Of a stretch of 64,000 bases of DNA, positions 53,443 to 62,088 are shown piece by piece. The position numbers were made by a program, and so were the translations under genes. The notes beneath the pieces were generated by a model that was given only the letters and a program-made list of their open reading frames with translations, did not search any database and was not told where the DNA came from. Numbering within the stretch: position 1 is the first letter of the stretch; each line of letters starts with the position of its first letter. The DNA is from DTWD01 sp963662965. GTDB lineage: Bacteria > Acidobacteriota > Vicinamibacteria > Vicinamibacterales > UBA8438. The stretch spans positions 2,914,001-2,978,000 of the forward strand of contig OY759970.1 in the NCBI GenBank assembly GCA_963662965.1, read 5' to 3'.

Positions 53443-54249
53443 TACACCATCGTATCGCCGTTGGTATGGGCCACCGGGACCGGAATCGCCCGGGCGACCT
53501 CTCCGTTCATATGGAACGTGACCGGTCCGCCATAGGTGACCATCGGCAACCGTTCGGGCGGGTTCGCCGAGCCGGCCAGTCCCGCGCGCAGCTCGTCGCG
53601 TGTCATCACGGTCACGCCCATCGCCGCGAGATTGGAATTGCCGCCGGAATGGTCCCCGTGTACGTGCGTGTTGAGGGCAAACTTGATCGGCTCGGTTGAA
53701 ATCTCCCGTATCGCGGCCACGATTCGATCGGTCAGGGGAGCGAACTGGGTGTCGACCATCAGGATGCCGTCGGCGCCGGCCAGCACCCCGATCTGTCCTC
53801 CCCGGCCTTGCAGGTAGTAGAGATTGTCGTCCAGTTGCGTGGTGGTAATCTCAACGTCGTCGAAGTTGCCGCGTTGACCGTTGACGACGGGAGCAACGGC
53901 CAGCATCGCGATGACAACCACGACAAAACACAGACATCGAATCGAAGTTACCTTCATCACTCGGATCTCCTTCTCAGTTTCGGCCGGACCGCTCATCCGT
54001 CGGCCAGACTATACCGATCCTGCCGGACAGGCGATCGCTATATGAAGTCATCGCTGTAAACGGAGATTTTCGTTTTCTTGAAACTCCGCTTGACAGCGCG
54101 GCCCAGTAGGTTGATCTGATGTAGGGCTATATACGTCTTCAGTCAGATTAGGAGGCTGGCGGTTGTCCTCGCCTGTCTGCGCCCGGCTCGTCTCGCCACA
54201 TGGATTGATCCGATCGCGGCGCTGCGCTCCGACTGAGAGAATCACATTC

Positions 54250-54414
54250 GGCGCCGAGGAGGGCCGTCACGTCGTAGTGCCCGAGGCGGGTGCCGGGGCT
54301 GAGAGCCATAGGCTGGAATGAGCCCGTCTCGGCGGAGATAGCCTGTACCGTGCCGACCTGATCGGTTCCCAGGGTAATCTGGGGGCGCCACGCGAACGTG
54401 TAGGTCGTGCCCAT
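54250..54414 (-). pseudogene. Mosaic relic: PQQ dehydrogenase fragment joined to a Ser/Thr-kinase start
   Basis: Reading from 54414: TYTFAWRPQITLGTDQVGTV, QAISAETG, which matches the end region of the PQQ dehydrogenase at 41835 (there AIAWRAEIAPGTDQVGTV). After a short join comes MALSPGTRLGHYDVTALLGA, the standard N-terminus of Acidobacteria Ser/Thr kinases. Neither part is functional. It shows two genes fused by deletion; the region 54000-54420 holds nothing else. Confidence 0.5.
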
Positions 54415-54418
54415 ACTC

Positions 54419-55423
54419 TCACGCGACCGTCTGAGTTTCGTCCTGGTTGTGTTTCCTGATGAGGATCCAATGTGGACACTTCACGGTGTCCAGATACAGT
54501 CGCTCGCAGTCGTCGCATCGCACGCACTCGGTCATCACGATCTCCGGCCCGCGGATCGCTCCCCATTCGCACGCCTTCTCGCAGAGCTTGCAGGTGTTGC
54601 ACTCTGACCAGCGCTTGATCCGAAAGACGGTCAGCTTCGACAGCAGACCGAGTGCGGCTCCGACGGGGCACAAGAATCGGCAATAGAGATTTCGGACGAA
54701 GACGGTGGCCACGAGCAGAACGGCCAAGCCAACCCACATGCCGGTTGTCGCGCGGCGAGTGAACATCCAGAACGGTTCGACGTACCTGTAGGCCGCCACG
54801 TCGGCCGTCACGAGGAAATAGAGGATCGTTGCGGCGAGGAGCCCATATTTGATCCGGGCCGCGCGCCGCTCCAGCCACACCGGAACATCAACACGCAACC
54901 GCGCGGGGACGACTCGATCCAGCAACTGCGTGAGCGCTCCATAGGCGCAGATCCGACCGCAGTAGAGCCGGCCCCAGAGAATGGTCGATACCACCGTGAA
55001 CCCAGCAAAGAGATACCACGCCAGGCTGTACTTGAAGATCGGCAGGTTTCCGGTGACGAGGCCATAGATGTTGACCACCGAAATCAGCTGGCTCTTGGTG
55101 AACCCGAGGTACACGACCGCCACGGCGAGCGTGACGTACTTGAGACGTACGCTCTTCCGGAAGAAGCTCACCAACGTGAGCGTGACAAAGGCAACGAGCA
55201 GCAGGAGGTCGCTGGCTTGATCACGGAGCAACGTGCCCCACGTCTCGACGTCCTCCTCCTCGTCCTCAAACTGCCACAGGTCCGGCGCCGACTGCTCAAC
55301 CACCGGAACGTCTCCCGCCGAACCTGGCTTGGCCGTGTCCGGCTGCGCGTTGACGTGAATCGCCGCGAGCAGCCATGCAGCCAGAAGGGGGACCATGAGT
55401 CGGGCCGCGCCGGCGTGTCTCAC
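54419..55423 (-). CDS. NosR/NapH-like membrane iron-sulfur protein
   Basis: 334 residues from GTG 55423 overlapping the upstream FMN gene's stop. A signal-like N-terminus and acidic linker precede about five membrane helices (about 70-250), including WGRLYCGRICAYGALTQ and RNLYCRFLCPVGAALGL, each with a CxxxC/P motif typical of NapH/NosR. The C-terminus has ferredoxin-like clusters CNTCKLCEKACEWGAI and CVRCDDCERLY. This passes electrons through the membrane, likely from quinol or FMN protein to a periplasmic acceptor. Confidence 0.88.
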   Translation of the reverse strand: MRHAGAARLMVPLLAAWLLAAIHVNAQPDTAKPGSAGDVPVVEQSAPDLWQFEDEEEDVETWGTLLRDQASDLLLLVAFVTLTLVSFFRKSVRLKYVTLAVAVVYLGFTKSQLISVVNIYGLVTGNLPIFKYSLAWYLFAGFTVVSTILWGRLYCGRICAYGALTQLLDRVVPARLRVDVPVWLERRAARIKYGLLAATILYFLVTADVAAYRYVEPFWMFTRRATTGMWVGLAVLLVATVFVRNLYCRFLCPVGAALGLLSKLTVFRIKRWSECNTCKLCEKACEWGAIRGPEIVMTECVRCDDCERLYLDTVKCPHWILIRKHNQDETQTVA

Positions 55424-55941
55424 CTGGACCCGTCCGGAACGAGAAACTGCCGGGCGATGCGCCGTGCCCCGTTTCTCACCGCGCGGGTTGCACTCCTGAC
55501 GGTCAACGTCGCCGTCGAGACACCGTCGACGTCCGCGCCCACCCTGAAGCGGTCGCGGATGTTCTTGTGCATGAACTGCGCGGCAAACTCCGGAGTGTCG
55601 ACGGAAAAGTACCCGTACGGCTCGTTATGCGCGACGACGATGATACCGGTGAGGATCCCGTTCAGGTCGACGCCGACGAGGATTTGGATCGGGCCGTCGT
55701 AGCCCCGCTCAAGCGGCTCGAGCTCCGTGGTCCAAAACGCGTAACCGACGAGTGTCGGCTGCTCAGAGTCGGGATCATCCACGTAGGCTTTGAAGTGCGG
55801 CGGGGAGCCCTCCTTCGGCGAGAACGTCGTCGCGGAGGGAAACAGCTGTTTGAGCTGCGCCTGTAGCTTCGGGTCGAGGGATGGTTGGGCCCCGATGACA
55901 ACCACAGAGGTGAGGAGGAGCGCGAGGACCGGGATTCTCAT
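55420..55941 (-). CDS. FMN-binding domain protein (RnfG/NosR-N-like), secreted
   Basis: 173 residues from ATG 55941, signal peptide to about VIGAQP. FMN-binding domain: LVGYAFWTTELEPLERGYDGPIQILVGVDLNGILTGIIVVAHNEPYGYF and DVDGVSTATLTVRSATRAV; the Thr in VSTATLT is where RnfG/NqrC-type domains attach FMN covalently. GTGA overlap with the iron-sulfur gene means one operon: together they equal a NosR split in two, a membrane redox relay. Confidence 0.87.
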   Translation of the reverse strand: MRIPVLALLLTSVVVIGAQPSLDPKLQAQLKQLFPSATTFSPKEGSPPHFKAYVDDPDSEQPTLVGYAFWTTELEPLERGYDGPIQILVGVDLNGILTGIIVVAHNEPYGYFSVDTPEFAAQFMHKNIRDRFRVGADVDGVSTATLTVRSATRAVRNGARRIARQFLVPDGSR

Positions 55942-56099
55942 CGAACGACCCACTCTAGGGTGCTGATTATTCCGTGGGTCAACGGCGTGGTCAACGCCGG
56001 CTTCCCGGTACAGGAGCACGGCCTCGGCCGGAACGCGCCGGCGGGCATCGTGGAACGTATAGAATGCCGGGCGGTCTATCGGAACCCTTGGGAGGTCGC

Positions 56100-56573
56100 A
56101 TGTCGCTCGACAGACACGTCACGGCCCTAATGGTCTTCGTCGTGTGGTTCATCACATCGCCGGGGTCAGCCACGAACGTCACCGGGCAGGATCGACTGGC
56201 CGCAGCGAAAAGCGTGACCTGCACGTTCAGTGTGATGGCAACCGGCACGTGGATGGGTGGGGACGCCGAAGCGGACCTGGATGTCTCTACGCTCTCGTTG
56301 CAGTTCGAGTCGATTGACACGGACGGGGCGACCGCCGAGATCGTCGGCCCCTACGGTCAGGCCCACATCATCACGCGGCTGACTCGCGATTACCTCCATT
56401 TCGTGCAGATGTTCACCGGGGGACCGCTCTACACCACCACGATCATCAACCGGGAAACTCGGGACGGGAAGCTCATGGCCGTACACACGCGACATGAGTA
56501 TACGGACGTCCGTTTGGCCGGGTTCACATCGAGGCCAGAGCAGTACTACGGCGAATGTGCAGTGGATCAGTAA
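56100..56573 (+). CDS. Secreted hypothetical protein
   Basis: 157 residues; ATG 56100 has GGGAGG upstream. Signal segment to about SPGSATNV. The rest is beta-rich (TCTFSVMATGTWMGGDAEADL, EIVGPYGQAHIITRLTRDYLHF, MFTGGPLYTTTIINRETRDG) and ends with SRPEQYYGEC. Two Cys (about 40 and 153) may form a disulfide. No recognised family. Divergent from the FMN-binding gene at 55941. Confidence 0.6.
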   Translation: MSLDRHVTALMVFVVWFITSPGSATNVTGQDRLAAAKSVTCTFSVMATGTWMGGDAEADLDVSTLSLQFESIDTDGATAEIVGPYGQAHIITRLTRDYLHFVQMFTGGPLYTTTIINRETRDGKLMAVHTRHEYTDVRLAGFTSRPEQYYGECAVDQ

Positions 56574-56607
56574 CGCTCGCACGCGCATGCGAGCGGCGGG
56601 AGTTTCA

Positions 56608-58083
56608 CTATCTGGTTGTATCCGGACATGAGGCGCCACCGCGTGGTCGGCGAACAAGCTGTCCGGCCGCATCACGGCACATCAGATCCTGCGCCGACGT
56701 GCCCTCGTCGTTCTCGAGGTCCAGCTTCCCGCCGTGCTCGACCAGGAGCTCAACGACCGTCGAATACGCTAGCCGCACGGCGGCGTGCAACGCGATGTTC
56801 CCGTCAGGATCCGTCGCATTGACGTAGCTGCCCAATTCGAGCGCCAACTTGGTCCCTTCCCACGTCGGACGCTCACCGGCGGCCAGCAACCGCTGAGCCG
56901 CATCAACGCCAATCCCCTGGTCGCGGCGGTTCATGGATCGGGTATTCCAGCCGTCGCCCGCAATCACCATCAGCGACGACTTCCCGTTCTCGGGCGAGAG
57001 GAACGGGTCGGCGCCGTTCGCGGCGAGAAACCGCATGATGTCGACCTCGGCATACTTGGCCGCCAGCCAAAACGGCGTCGCCCCCGCCAACGAGCCAGAC
57101 AAGCCATACCAATTGAGGTTGCGTTGCTGCAGGCTCCCTTGGGTGATGCGAGCGTTCGGATCTGCCCCCCCCGCGCACAGCGCCTTCACCAGCTCCAGAT
57201 CGCCCCGCGACACGGCGGTGTGCAGGGCGGTATACCCGGCGTCGGCGGCGTTGGGATCCGCGCCGCGTTCCAACAAGAACGCCGCGAACTTCCCCTGACC
57301 GCTGAAGCTGGCCATCACCAGGGCAGACTCGCCATTCGGCGCCGTCTGGTTCACGTCGGCTCCCGCGTCGAGCAAGAGGCGTGCGCTGTCGATACGGCCG
57401 TGCCGCGCGGTAAACAGCAGCGGGCTCGAGCCCCGCTGGGGCTGCATGAACGGTGCGCCAAAGGCGTCGCCGGTCCCGAGACTGACGGGCAGGAGATGGC
57501 TGTCCGAGCGCGCGCCGACATCTGCGCCATGCTCCAGCAGCACCCGCACCACGTCTGGATCCTCGAGGGTCGCCGCCCACATCAGGGCCGTCTGCCCGTG
57601 CGATGCTTCGGTGGCGTTGACGTTGCTCGCGCCGTGGTCGAGCAGCGCCGCCACCGCGTCGGCACTGCCGGTCCGCGCGCACGTCATCAGCGCCGTCTCA
57701 CCCATCGACGTCGACGCGTTCGGGTCCGCTCCCGCCACCAGGAGCTGCTCGACCACCGTCGCATTCCGGTTGGTGCAGGCGAGATAGAGGGGCACTATGC
57801 CGTAGTCGTTGGCGGCGTTGGCATTGGCGCCGACGCGAAGGAGGGTGTCGACGATGTCGACATCGTCCCGCTCGGCCGCCCAATGCAGCGCCGTGGCCCC
57901 GTCCCCCTCGGGGGCGTTGACGTCGACCTCCTGCGCCAGCAACGCACGCACGGTCTCGTGGTCGTGGCCTTTGATCGCGTCGATCAGTTGGTCCAGCTGG
58001 TCGTCTGCCCCACCCGCCGACACGCCGGCGACCCAGAGCCACACGACCGCCCCCGTCGCCGCTACCTTGCTGCGCCGCGTCAT
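56608..58083 (-). CDS. Secreted ankyrin-repeat protein (module B)
   Basis: 491 residues from ATG 58083 with GGAGGCACCGG upstream. Signal peptide to about SAGGAD. Eleven or so ankyrin repeats follow, for example GATALHWAAERDDVDIVDTLL, GQTALMWAATLEDPDVVRVLLEHGADV and AGYTALHTAVSRGDLELVKAL. Extra sequence interrupts repeats near residues 205-225 and 330-360 as in module A (17901), so the two are paralogues. C-terminal Cys are present (MCRD, SCPD). Confidence 0.9.
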   Translation of the reverse strand: MTRRSKVAATGAVVWLWVAGVSAGGADDQLDQLIDAIKGHDHETVRALLAQEVDVNAPEGDGATALHWAAERDDVDIVDTLLRVGANANAANDYGIVPLYLACTNRNATVVEQLLVAGADPNASTSMGETALMTCARTGSADAVAALLDHGASNVNATEASHGQTALMWAATLEDPDVVRVLLEHGADVGARSDSHLLPVSLGTGDAFGAPFMQPQRGSSPLLFTARHGRIDSARLLLDAGADVNQTAPNGESALVMASFSGQGKFAAFLLERGADPNAADAGYTALHTAVSRGDLELVKALCAGGADPNARITQGSLQQRNLNWYGLSGSLAGATPFWLAAKYAEVDIMRFLAANGADPFLSPENGKSSLMVIAGDGWNTRSMNRRDQGIGVDAAQRLLAAGERPTWEGTKLALELGSYVNATDPDGNIALHAAVRLAYSTVVELLVEHGGKLDLENDEGTSAQDLMCRDAAGQLVRRPRGGASCPDTTR

Positions 58084-58103
58084 ACCGGTGCCTCCAATAC
58101 GCG

Positions 58104-59465
58104 CTATGCCAGGTTGGACAGCTCGTTGATCGCGCCCTTCGTCCCGCCGAAACTCTCCACCGGGACGCCCAGCTTCAGCAGCATCGTGTACTGGAGATCG
58201 GTCAGCGGCGTACCCTTCGGGCAGACCACGTGACGACCGCCCTTGAGTGCCCCGGCCCCGCCCCCGGCCACCACGATGGGCAGATTCTCGGTTGTGTGCT
58301 TGTTCGAGTTCCGCAACGCCCCGCCGTAGAGGAACATGGCGTGGTCCAGCAACGAGCCGTCGCCATCGGGCGTGGCCTGCAGCTTGACCAGGAAGTCGCT
58401 GAACAGCTGCATGTGATACGCGTTGATCCGCGCCAGCTTCTCGATCTTCTCCGGGTTGTCCCGGTGGTGACTGAGCGGGTGGTGCGGGTCGGAGATGCCG
58501 AGCTGCGAATAGGTGACGCCGCTCTCCTCTCGGCCGACCATGAACGTGATCACGCGGGTCATGTCGGTCTGATAGGCCAGGGCCATCAAATCGTACATCA
58601 ATCGCGCATGCTCCTCGTACGACACCGGAATCCCGGCCGGGGAGGCGACGTCCGGCAGCTCCCGGTCCGCGCGTTGCTCGGCCAGCTGAATCCGGCGTTC
58701 GATCTCGCGGACGGTGTCCAGATACTCGCCGAGCTTGCGTCGGTCGTAGGGCGCCAGCCCCACTTCCAGACGCGCGACCTTGTCCAGGACCGCGTCGAGG
58801 ATGCTCTGCTGCTGCTTCATGCGCGCACGACGCGCCTCGGCACTCGTGCTCTGCACATCTCCGAACAATCGCTCGAAGACGATACGGGGATTCGTCTCGC
58901 GGGGCATCGGCGTCGTCCGATTGGCCCACGAGTTGTTGAGATAGGCACAGCTGAAGCCGCCGTCGCAGGTGGACACCCCGTAGACCGTGTCGCTGCCCTC
59001 CAGCGAGAGCTCCAACGACGGCAGTTGGGTTTCACGCCCCACGCCCTCCGTCATGGCCGCCACCTGGTCCATCGAAATGCCCAGCTCGAGCGCGGCGCCA
59101 GTCGTGCGCTTCGGACGGGCGCCCGTGAGCAGCGCCGACGCCGCCTGCGAATGGGTCGTGCCACGACCGGGCTCCGCGCCGACGCTGTCGAGGCCGGTCA
59201 TGACCAGCACGTGCTCCCGCACCGGGGCCAGCGCCTGCAGGCTCGGTGTCCACTCAAACGCGGGGCCGGCTGTCTTCGGCGTCCAGTACTCATCCGGAGC
59301 GCCGTTCGGAAACGTGATGACCCCCAGACGTTTCGTGGGGACCGCCGCCGTCTGGGCCAACGCCGTCGCGGCGGGCACCATTCCGTCCAAGAAGGGCAGG
59401 GCCACCGCCGCACCCACGCCACGCAGCATCGTCCGACGCGGGATCATTTTCTTTGTCACGATCAT
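58104..59465 (-). CDS. DUF1552 secreted protein (module B)
   Basis: 453 residues. ATG 59465 overlaps the cytochrome gene's stop (TAATG). N-terminal Tat-like PRRTMLRGVGAAVALPFLDG, then GVITFPNGAPDEYWTPK, EHVLVMTGLDSVG, GISDPHHPLSHHRDNPEKIEKLARINAYHMQLFSDFL and FLYGGALRNSNKHTTENLPIVVAGGGAG. Paralogue of 16563-17891 and in the same gene order. Function presumed joint with the DUF1592 cytochrome. Confidence 0.9.
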   Translation of the reverse strand: MIVTKKMIPRRTMLRGVGAAVALPFLDGMVPAATALAQTAAVPTKRLGVITFPNGAPDEYWTPKTAGPAFEWTPSLQALAPVREHVLVMTGLDSVGAEPGRGTTHSQAASALLTGARPKRTTGAALELGISMDQVAAMTEGVGRETQLPSLELSLEGSDTVYGVSTCDGGFSCAYLNNSWANRTTPMPRETNPRIVFERLFGDVQSTSAEARRARMKQQQSILDAVLDKVARLEVGLAPYDRRKLGEYLDTVREIERRIQLAEQRADRELPDVASPAGIPVSYEEHARLMYDLMALAYQTDMTRVITFMVGREESGVTYSQLGISDPHHPLSHHRDNPEKIEKLARINAYHMQLFSDFLVKLQATPDGDGSLLDHAMFLYGGALRNSNKHTTENLPIVVAGGGAGALKGGRHVVCPKGTPLTDLQYTMLLKLGVPVESFGGTKGAINELSNLA

Positions 59466-61930
59466 TAGCCTATCCTCCTCGTCTGAAACGGTTCGCTGTT
59501 GACAATCGCCAAGATCACGGCCGACCAGCGTGACTCCTGTGCCGCCGCTTCGCGCTGGATCCGCCGGACCGCCGGCATGTCGGCCGCTTCCAGCCGACGA
59601 CCGACGGCATACGTAACCAGCCGTTCCGTTACCGTCCCGATGAATTCTTGTCGGCCGGCCAAGATTTGCCGCAAGCCGCTTGCCCCGTCGAACGCGCTGC
59701 CGTCCGGCGTTACCCCTGACGGATCGATCGTCGGCCCGAGCTCGCCCGCCACCCCGGTGTCCTCTCTCGTGCGCCATCGCCCGGTGGCGTCGAAATTCTC
59801 CAGCGCAAACCCGAGCGGGTCCATCATCCGATGGCACGAGGCACAGACAGGATTACTTCGATGTTGGTCCATCAGCTCGCGCATCGACGTCGGGGGCTCC
59901 CCCTCTTCCCGCGACTTCAGATCCGGCACATCGGGTGGCGGGTCGGGCGGCGGCACCCCGAGCAGGTTCTCCAGTACCCATTTGCCACGCGACACCGGCG
60001 ACGTGCGATTCGCATACGAGGTCAACGTCAGAATGCTCGCCTGCCCCAGGAGGCCGGCCCGCCGGTCATCCGGCCACGTCACCCGCCGGAAGTGGTTGCC
60101 GTAGATGTCGGGCAGCCCGTAATGCCGCGCCAGACGTTCGTTGACGAAGCTGTAGTCCGCCGTCACCAGCTCCACCAGCGGGCGATCCTCGCGGAGCTGC
60201 GTCTCCAGAAACAGCTGCGTCTCCCGCTGCATCGCGACGCGCAGGTTCTCGTCGAACTCAGGAAACACGGACGGGTCCGGCGAGGCATTCCGGAGCCGGC
60301 GCAGCCCGAGCCACTGGCCGGCAAAACTTTCGGCCAGCGTGCTCCTCGCGCGCGGCTGGGCCAGCATGCGGCGCACCTGCTGCTCAAGCACGGCCGGGTC
60401 CTTTAGCTGGCCTTGTGCCGCCAGATCGAGCAGCTCGTCGTCGGGAATGCTCCCCCAGAGGAAGAACGACAGCCGGGACGCCAGCTCGAGATCGCTCACG
60501 CGATAGGCGACGCCCGGCTCGACCGGCGTCTGAGGCTCGCGTTCGACGCGGAACACGAACTCCGGATCGGTCAGCAAGAACTCCAGCGCCGCCTGGATGC
60601 CGGTTTCGAATCCGCCCGCACGCCGCCCCGCCTCGTAGAAGCTCAACAACGCGGTCACGTCTCGAGGCGTCACGGGTCGCCGATACGCACGTCGCGCCAA
60701 ATTGCTGACGATCTGCTCCGCACACGCGGCCTCGTCCACGCCCTCGTCTGGATGGCAGACAAAGATCTTCTGTCGGGTCGTCGTGTCGACGGGCGCGCGA
60801 CCGTCGAACGGTCCTCGAATCACCACGCGGAGCACCGCCGGATTCCCGTCCTGAAGATCGTTGGTGCTGAATCCGAACGTCGCCGGGCTCGGCGGCGGCT
60901 GTAGGACCCCTTCGTCCAGCGCGGGCCGCCGGACAAACGCCAACCCCACCAACCGCATCCCCGCCTTCACCGGTACCCGGACTTGCAACTCCTCGTCCGC
61001 ATTGACCGAATACGCACCCCACTCGGGGAACCCGCCGCTTCCGGAGCCACAGTAGCTCCACGCGCACCGCTCGCCCTCGAAGTCACCACCGACCATGAGC
61101 GTCTTGACCAGCGCCTTATCCACCCGCACATCGAGTTGATGCGGCACGTTCCCGAGGCCCTGGATGTAGTTGTAAAAGTTGCGACGCAGGCCGATCTTGA
61201 ACTCGTACTCGCCGTCGAGCGGAAAATAGTGACGCACCGCCAGACCACCCCGCGACCCAAACGGCAGGTCGTCGCTCGTGCGACCGTCCTGCGACTCCAG
61301 CTGGGGCACCGAGTAGGTGTGGGTGCGAGACGTCGCGGACGGATCGCCGATGGCGCGCTGACTGATTCGCCGGGCCGCCGTCAGATAGCGCTCCATCAGC
61401 GTCGTCGACACCGACAACACCTCGGCGTTGTTGTCGAAGCCTTCGGCGTCCGCGTCATCCGGCGGCAGGAGGGCCTCGACATCCACGTCGAGCCCGATCA
61501 GATCGCGAACCGCGTTCTCGTACTCGAGCCGGTTGAGACGATGCGCCGTCATCGGGCGCCCACGCGGTGGATCGGCGGCGGCGGCGCGGTCCAGCTCCGT
61601 CTCCAGCCAGGTGACCCAGGCGTCGCGGGTGCTGTTGTCGGGTCGACGCGCCGCCCCGGGCGGCATCATCCCGGTCCGGACTCGCCGCAACGCCTCTTCC
61701 CACAACTCGGCGTGGGCGCCAACCTCGCCCATGTCGAGCCGCTGCAGCGACACCGGCACCGCCCCGCGCTCATATCCGCGGTCGCTGTGACACGTAACAC
61801 AGTACTGATCGACAAATGCACGCGGCGAGGCTACGCCGGGCACTTCCTGGGCATGGCTCACGTGCGGTGCAAGGCCGCCGAGCGCCACCGCGACCCCCGC
61901 TCCACTCGTCACCTTGAGCAGCCACGACAT
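59465..61930 (-). CDS. Large secreted cytochrome c-like protein, DUF1587/1592/1588/1585 (module B)
   Basis: 821 residues from ATG 61930 (AAGGG upstream; GTG 61939 possible). Heme motif CVTCH near residue 45, then AHRLNRLEYENAVRDLIGLDVDVEALL (DUF1587), a beta domain with FPLDGEYEFKIGLRR, RLSFFLWGSIPDDELLDLAAQG (DUF1592), a second heme motif CASCH with RMMDPLGFALENFDATG (DUF1588) and VTERLVTYAVGRRLEAADM (DUF1585). Same architecture as 14032-16533. Probably exported and heme-bearing, with unknown substrate. Confidence 0.9.
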   Translation of the reverse strand: MSWLLKVTSGAGVAVALGGLAPHVSHAQEVPGVASPRAFVDQYCVTCHSDRGYERGAVPVSLQRLDMGEVGAHAELWEEALRRVRTGMMPPGAARRPDNSTRDAWVTWLETELDRAAAADPPRGRPMTAHRLNRLEYENAVRDLIGLDVDVEALLPPDDADAEGFDNNAEVLSVSTTLMERYLTAARRISQRAIGDPSATSRTHTYSVPQLESQDGRTSDDLPFGSRGGLAVRHYFPLDGEYEFKIGLRRNFYNYIQGLGNVPHQLDVRVDKALVKTLMVGGDFEGERCAWSYCGSGSGGFPEWGAYSVNADEELQVRVPVKAGMRLVGLAFVRRPALDEGVLQPPPSPATFGFSTNDLQDGNPAVLRVVIRGPFDGRAPVDTTTRQKIFVCHPDEGVDEAACAEQIVSNLARRAYRRPVTPRDVTALLSFYEAGRRAGGFETGIQAALEFLLTDPEFVFRVEREPQTPVEPGVAYRVSDLELASRLSFFLWGSIPDDELLDLAAQGQLKDPAVLEQQVRRMLAQPRARSTLAESFAGQWLGLRRLRNASPDPSVFPEFDENLRVAMQRETQLFLETQLREDRPLVELVTADYSFVNERLARHYGLPDIYGNHFRRVTWPDDRRAGLLGQASILTLTSYANRTSPVSRGKWVLENLLGVPPPDPPPDVPDLKSREEGEPPTSMRELMDQHRSNPVCASCHRMMDPLGFALENFDATGRWRTREDTGVAGELGPTIDPSGVTPDGSAFDGASGLRQILAGRQEFIGTVTERLVTYAVGRRLEAADMPAVRRIQREAAAQESRWSAVILAIVNSEPFQTRRIG

Positions 61931-62088
61931 GGTCACCACCCTTCCGTTCCCATGAGCATGCTACCACTGGAGCGGCTCGCGCGTGAGTCGCGAGTCATCG
62001 GAATATTGACCGAGCCCCCAAGTTGCCTTGGTGTGCGAATTTCGGACGCTTTATTGCCTTATTAATGATGGGGGAGGCGGGCCCGCGG

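Larger units (their letters stand above)
51406..53958 (-). pseudogene. Metallo-beta-lactamase-fold hydrolase gene split by an IS1380 element
   Basis: The N-terminal part (53958 down to 53443) has a signal peptide and the fold's zinc motif FALNTHVHGDHSGGNSNLAA, with MVDTQFAPLTDRIVAAIREIS before it, and breaks at GDTMVY. After the IS element it resumes (51776 down to 51406) with FENANVLMTGDFYRSEGYP, GPNTRILPGHGPIVDRDEVRAH and a helical tail ending QELQ. Removing 51777-53442 and one TACA repeat makes the frame continuous. A secreted MBL-fold hydrolase (cyclase- or quinoprotein-relay-like) in its intact form. Confidence 0.88.
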
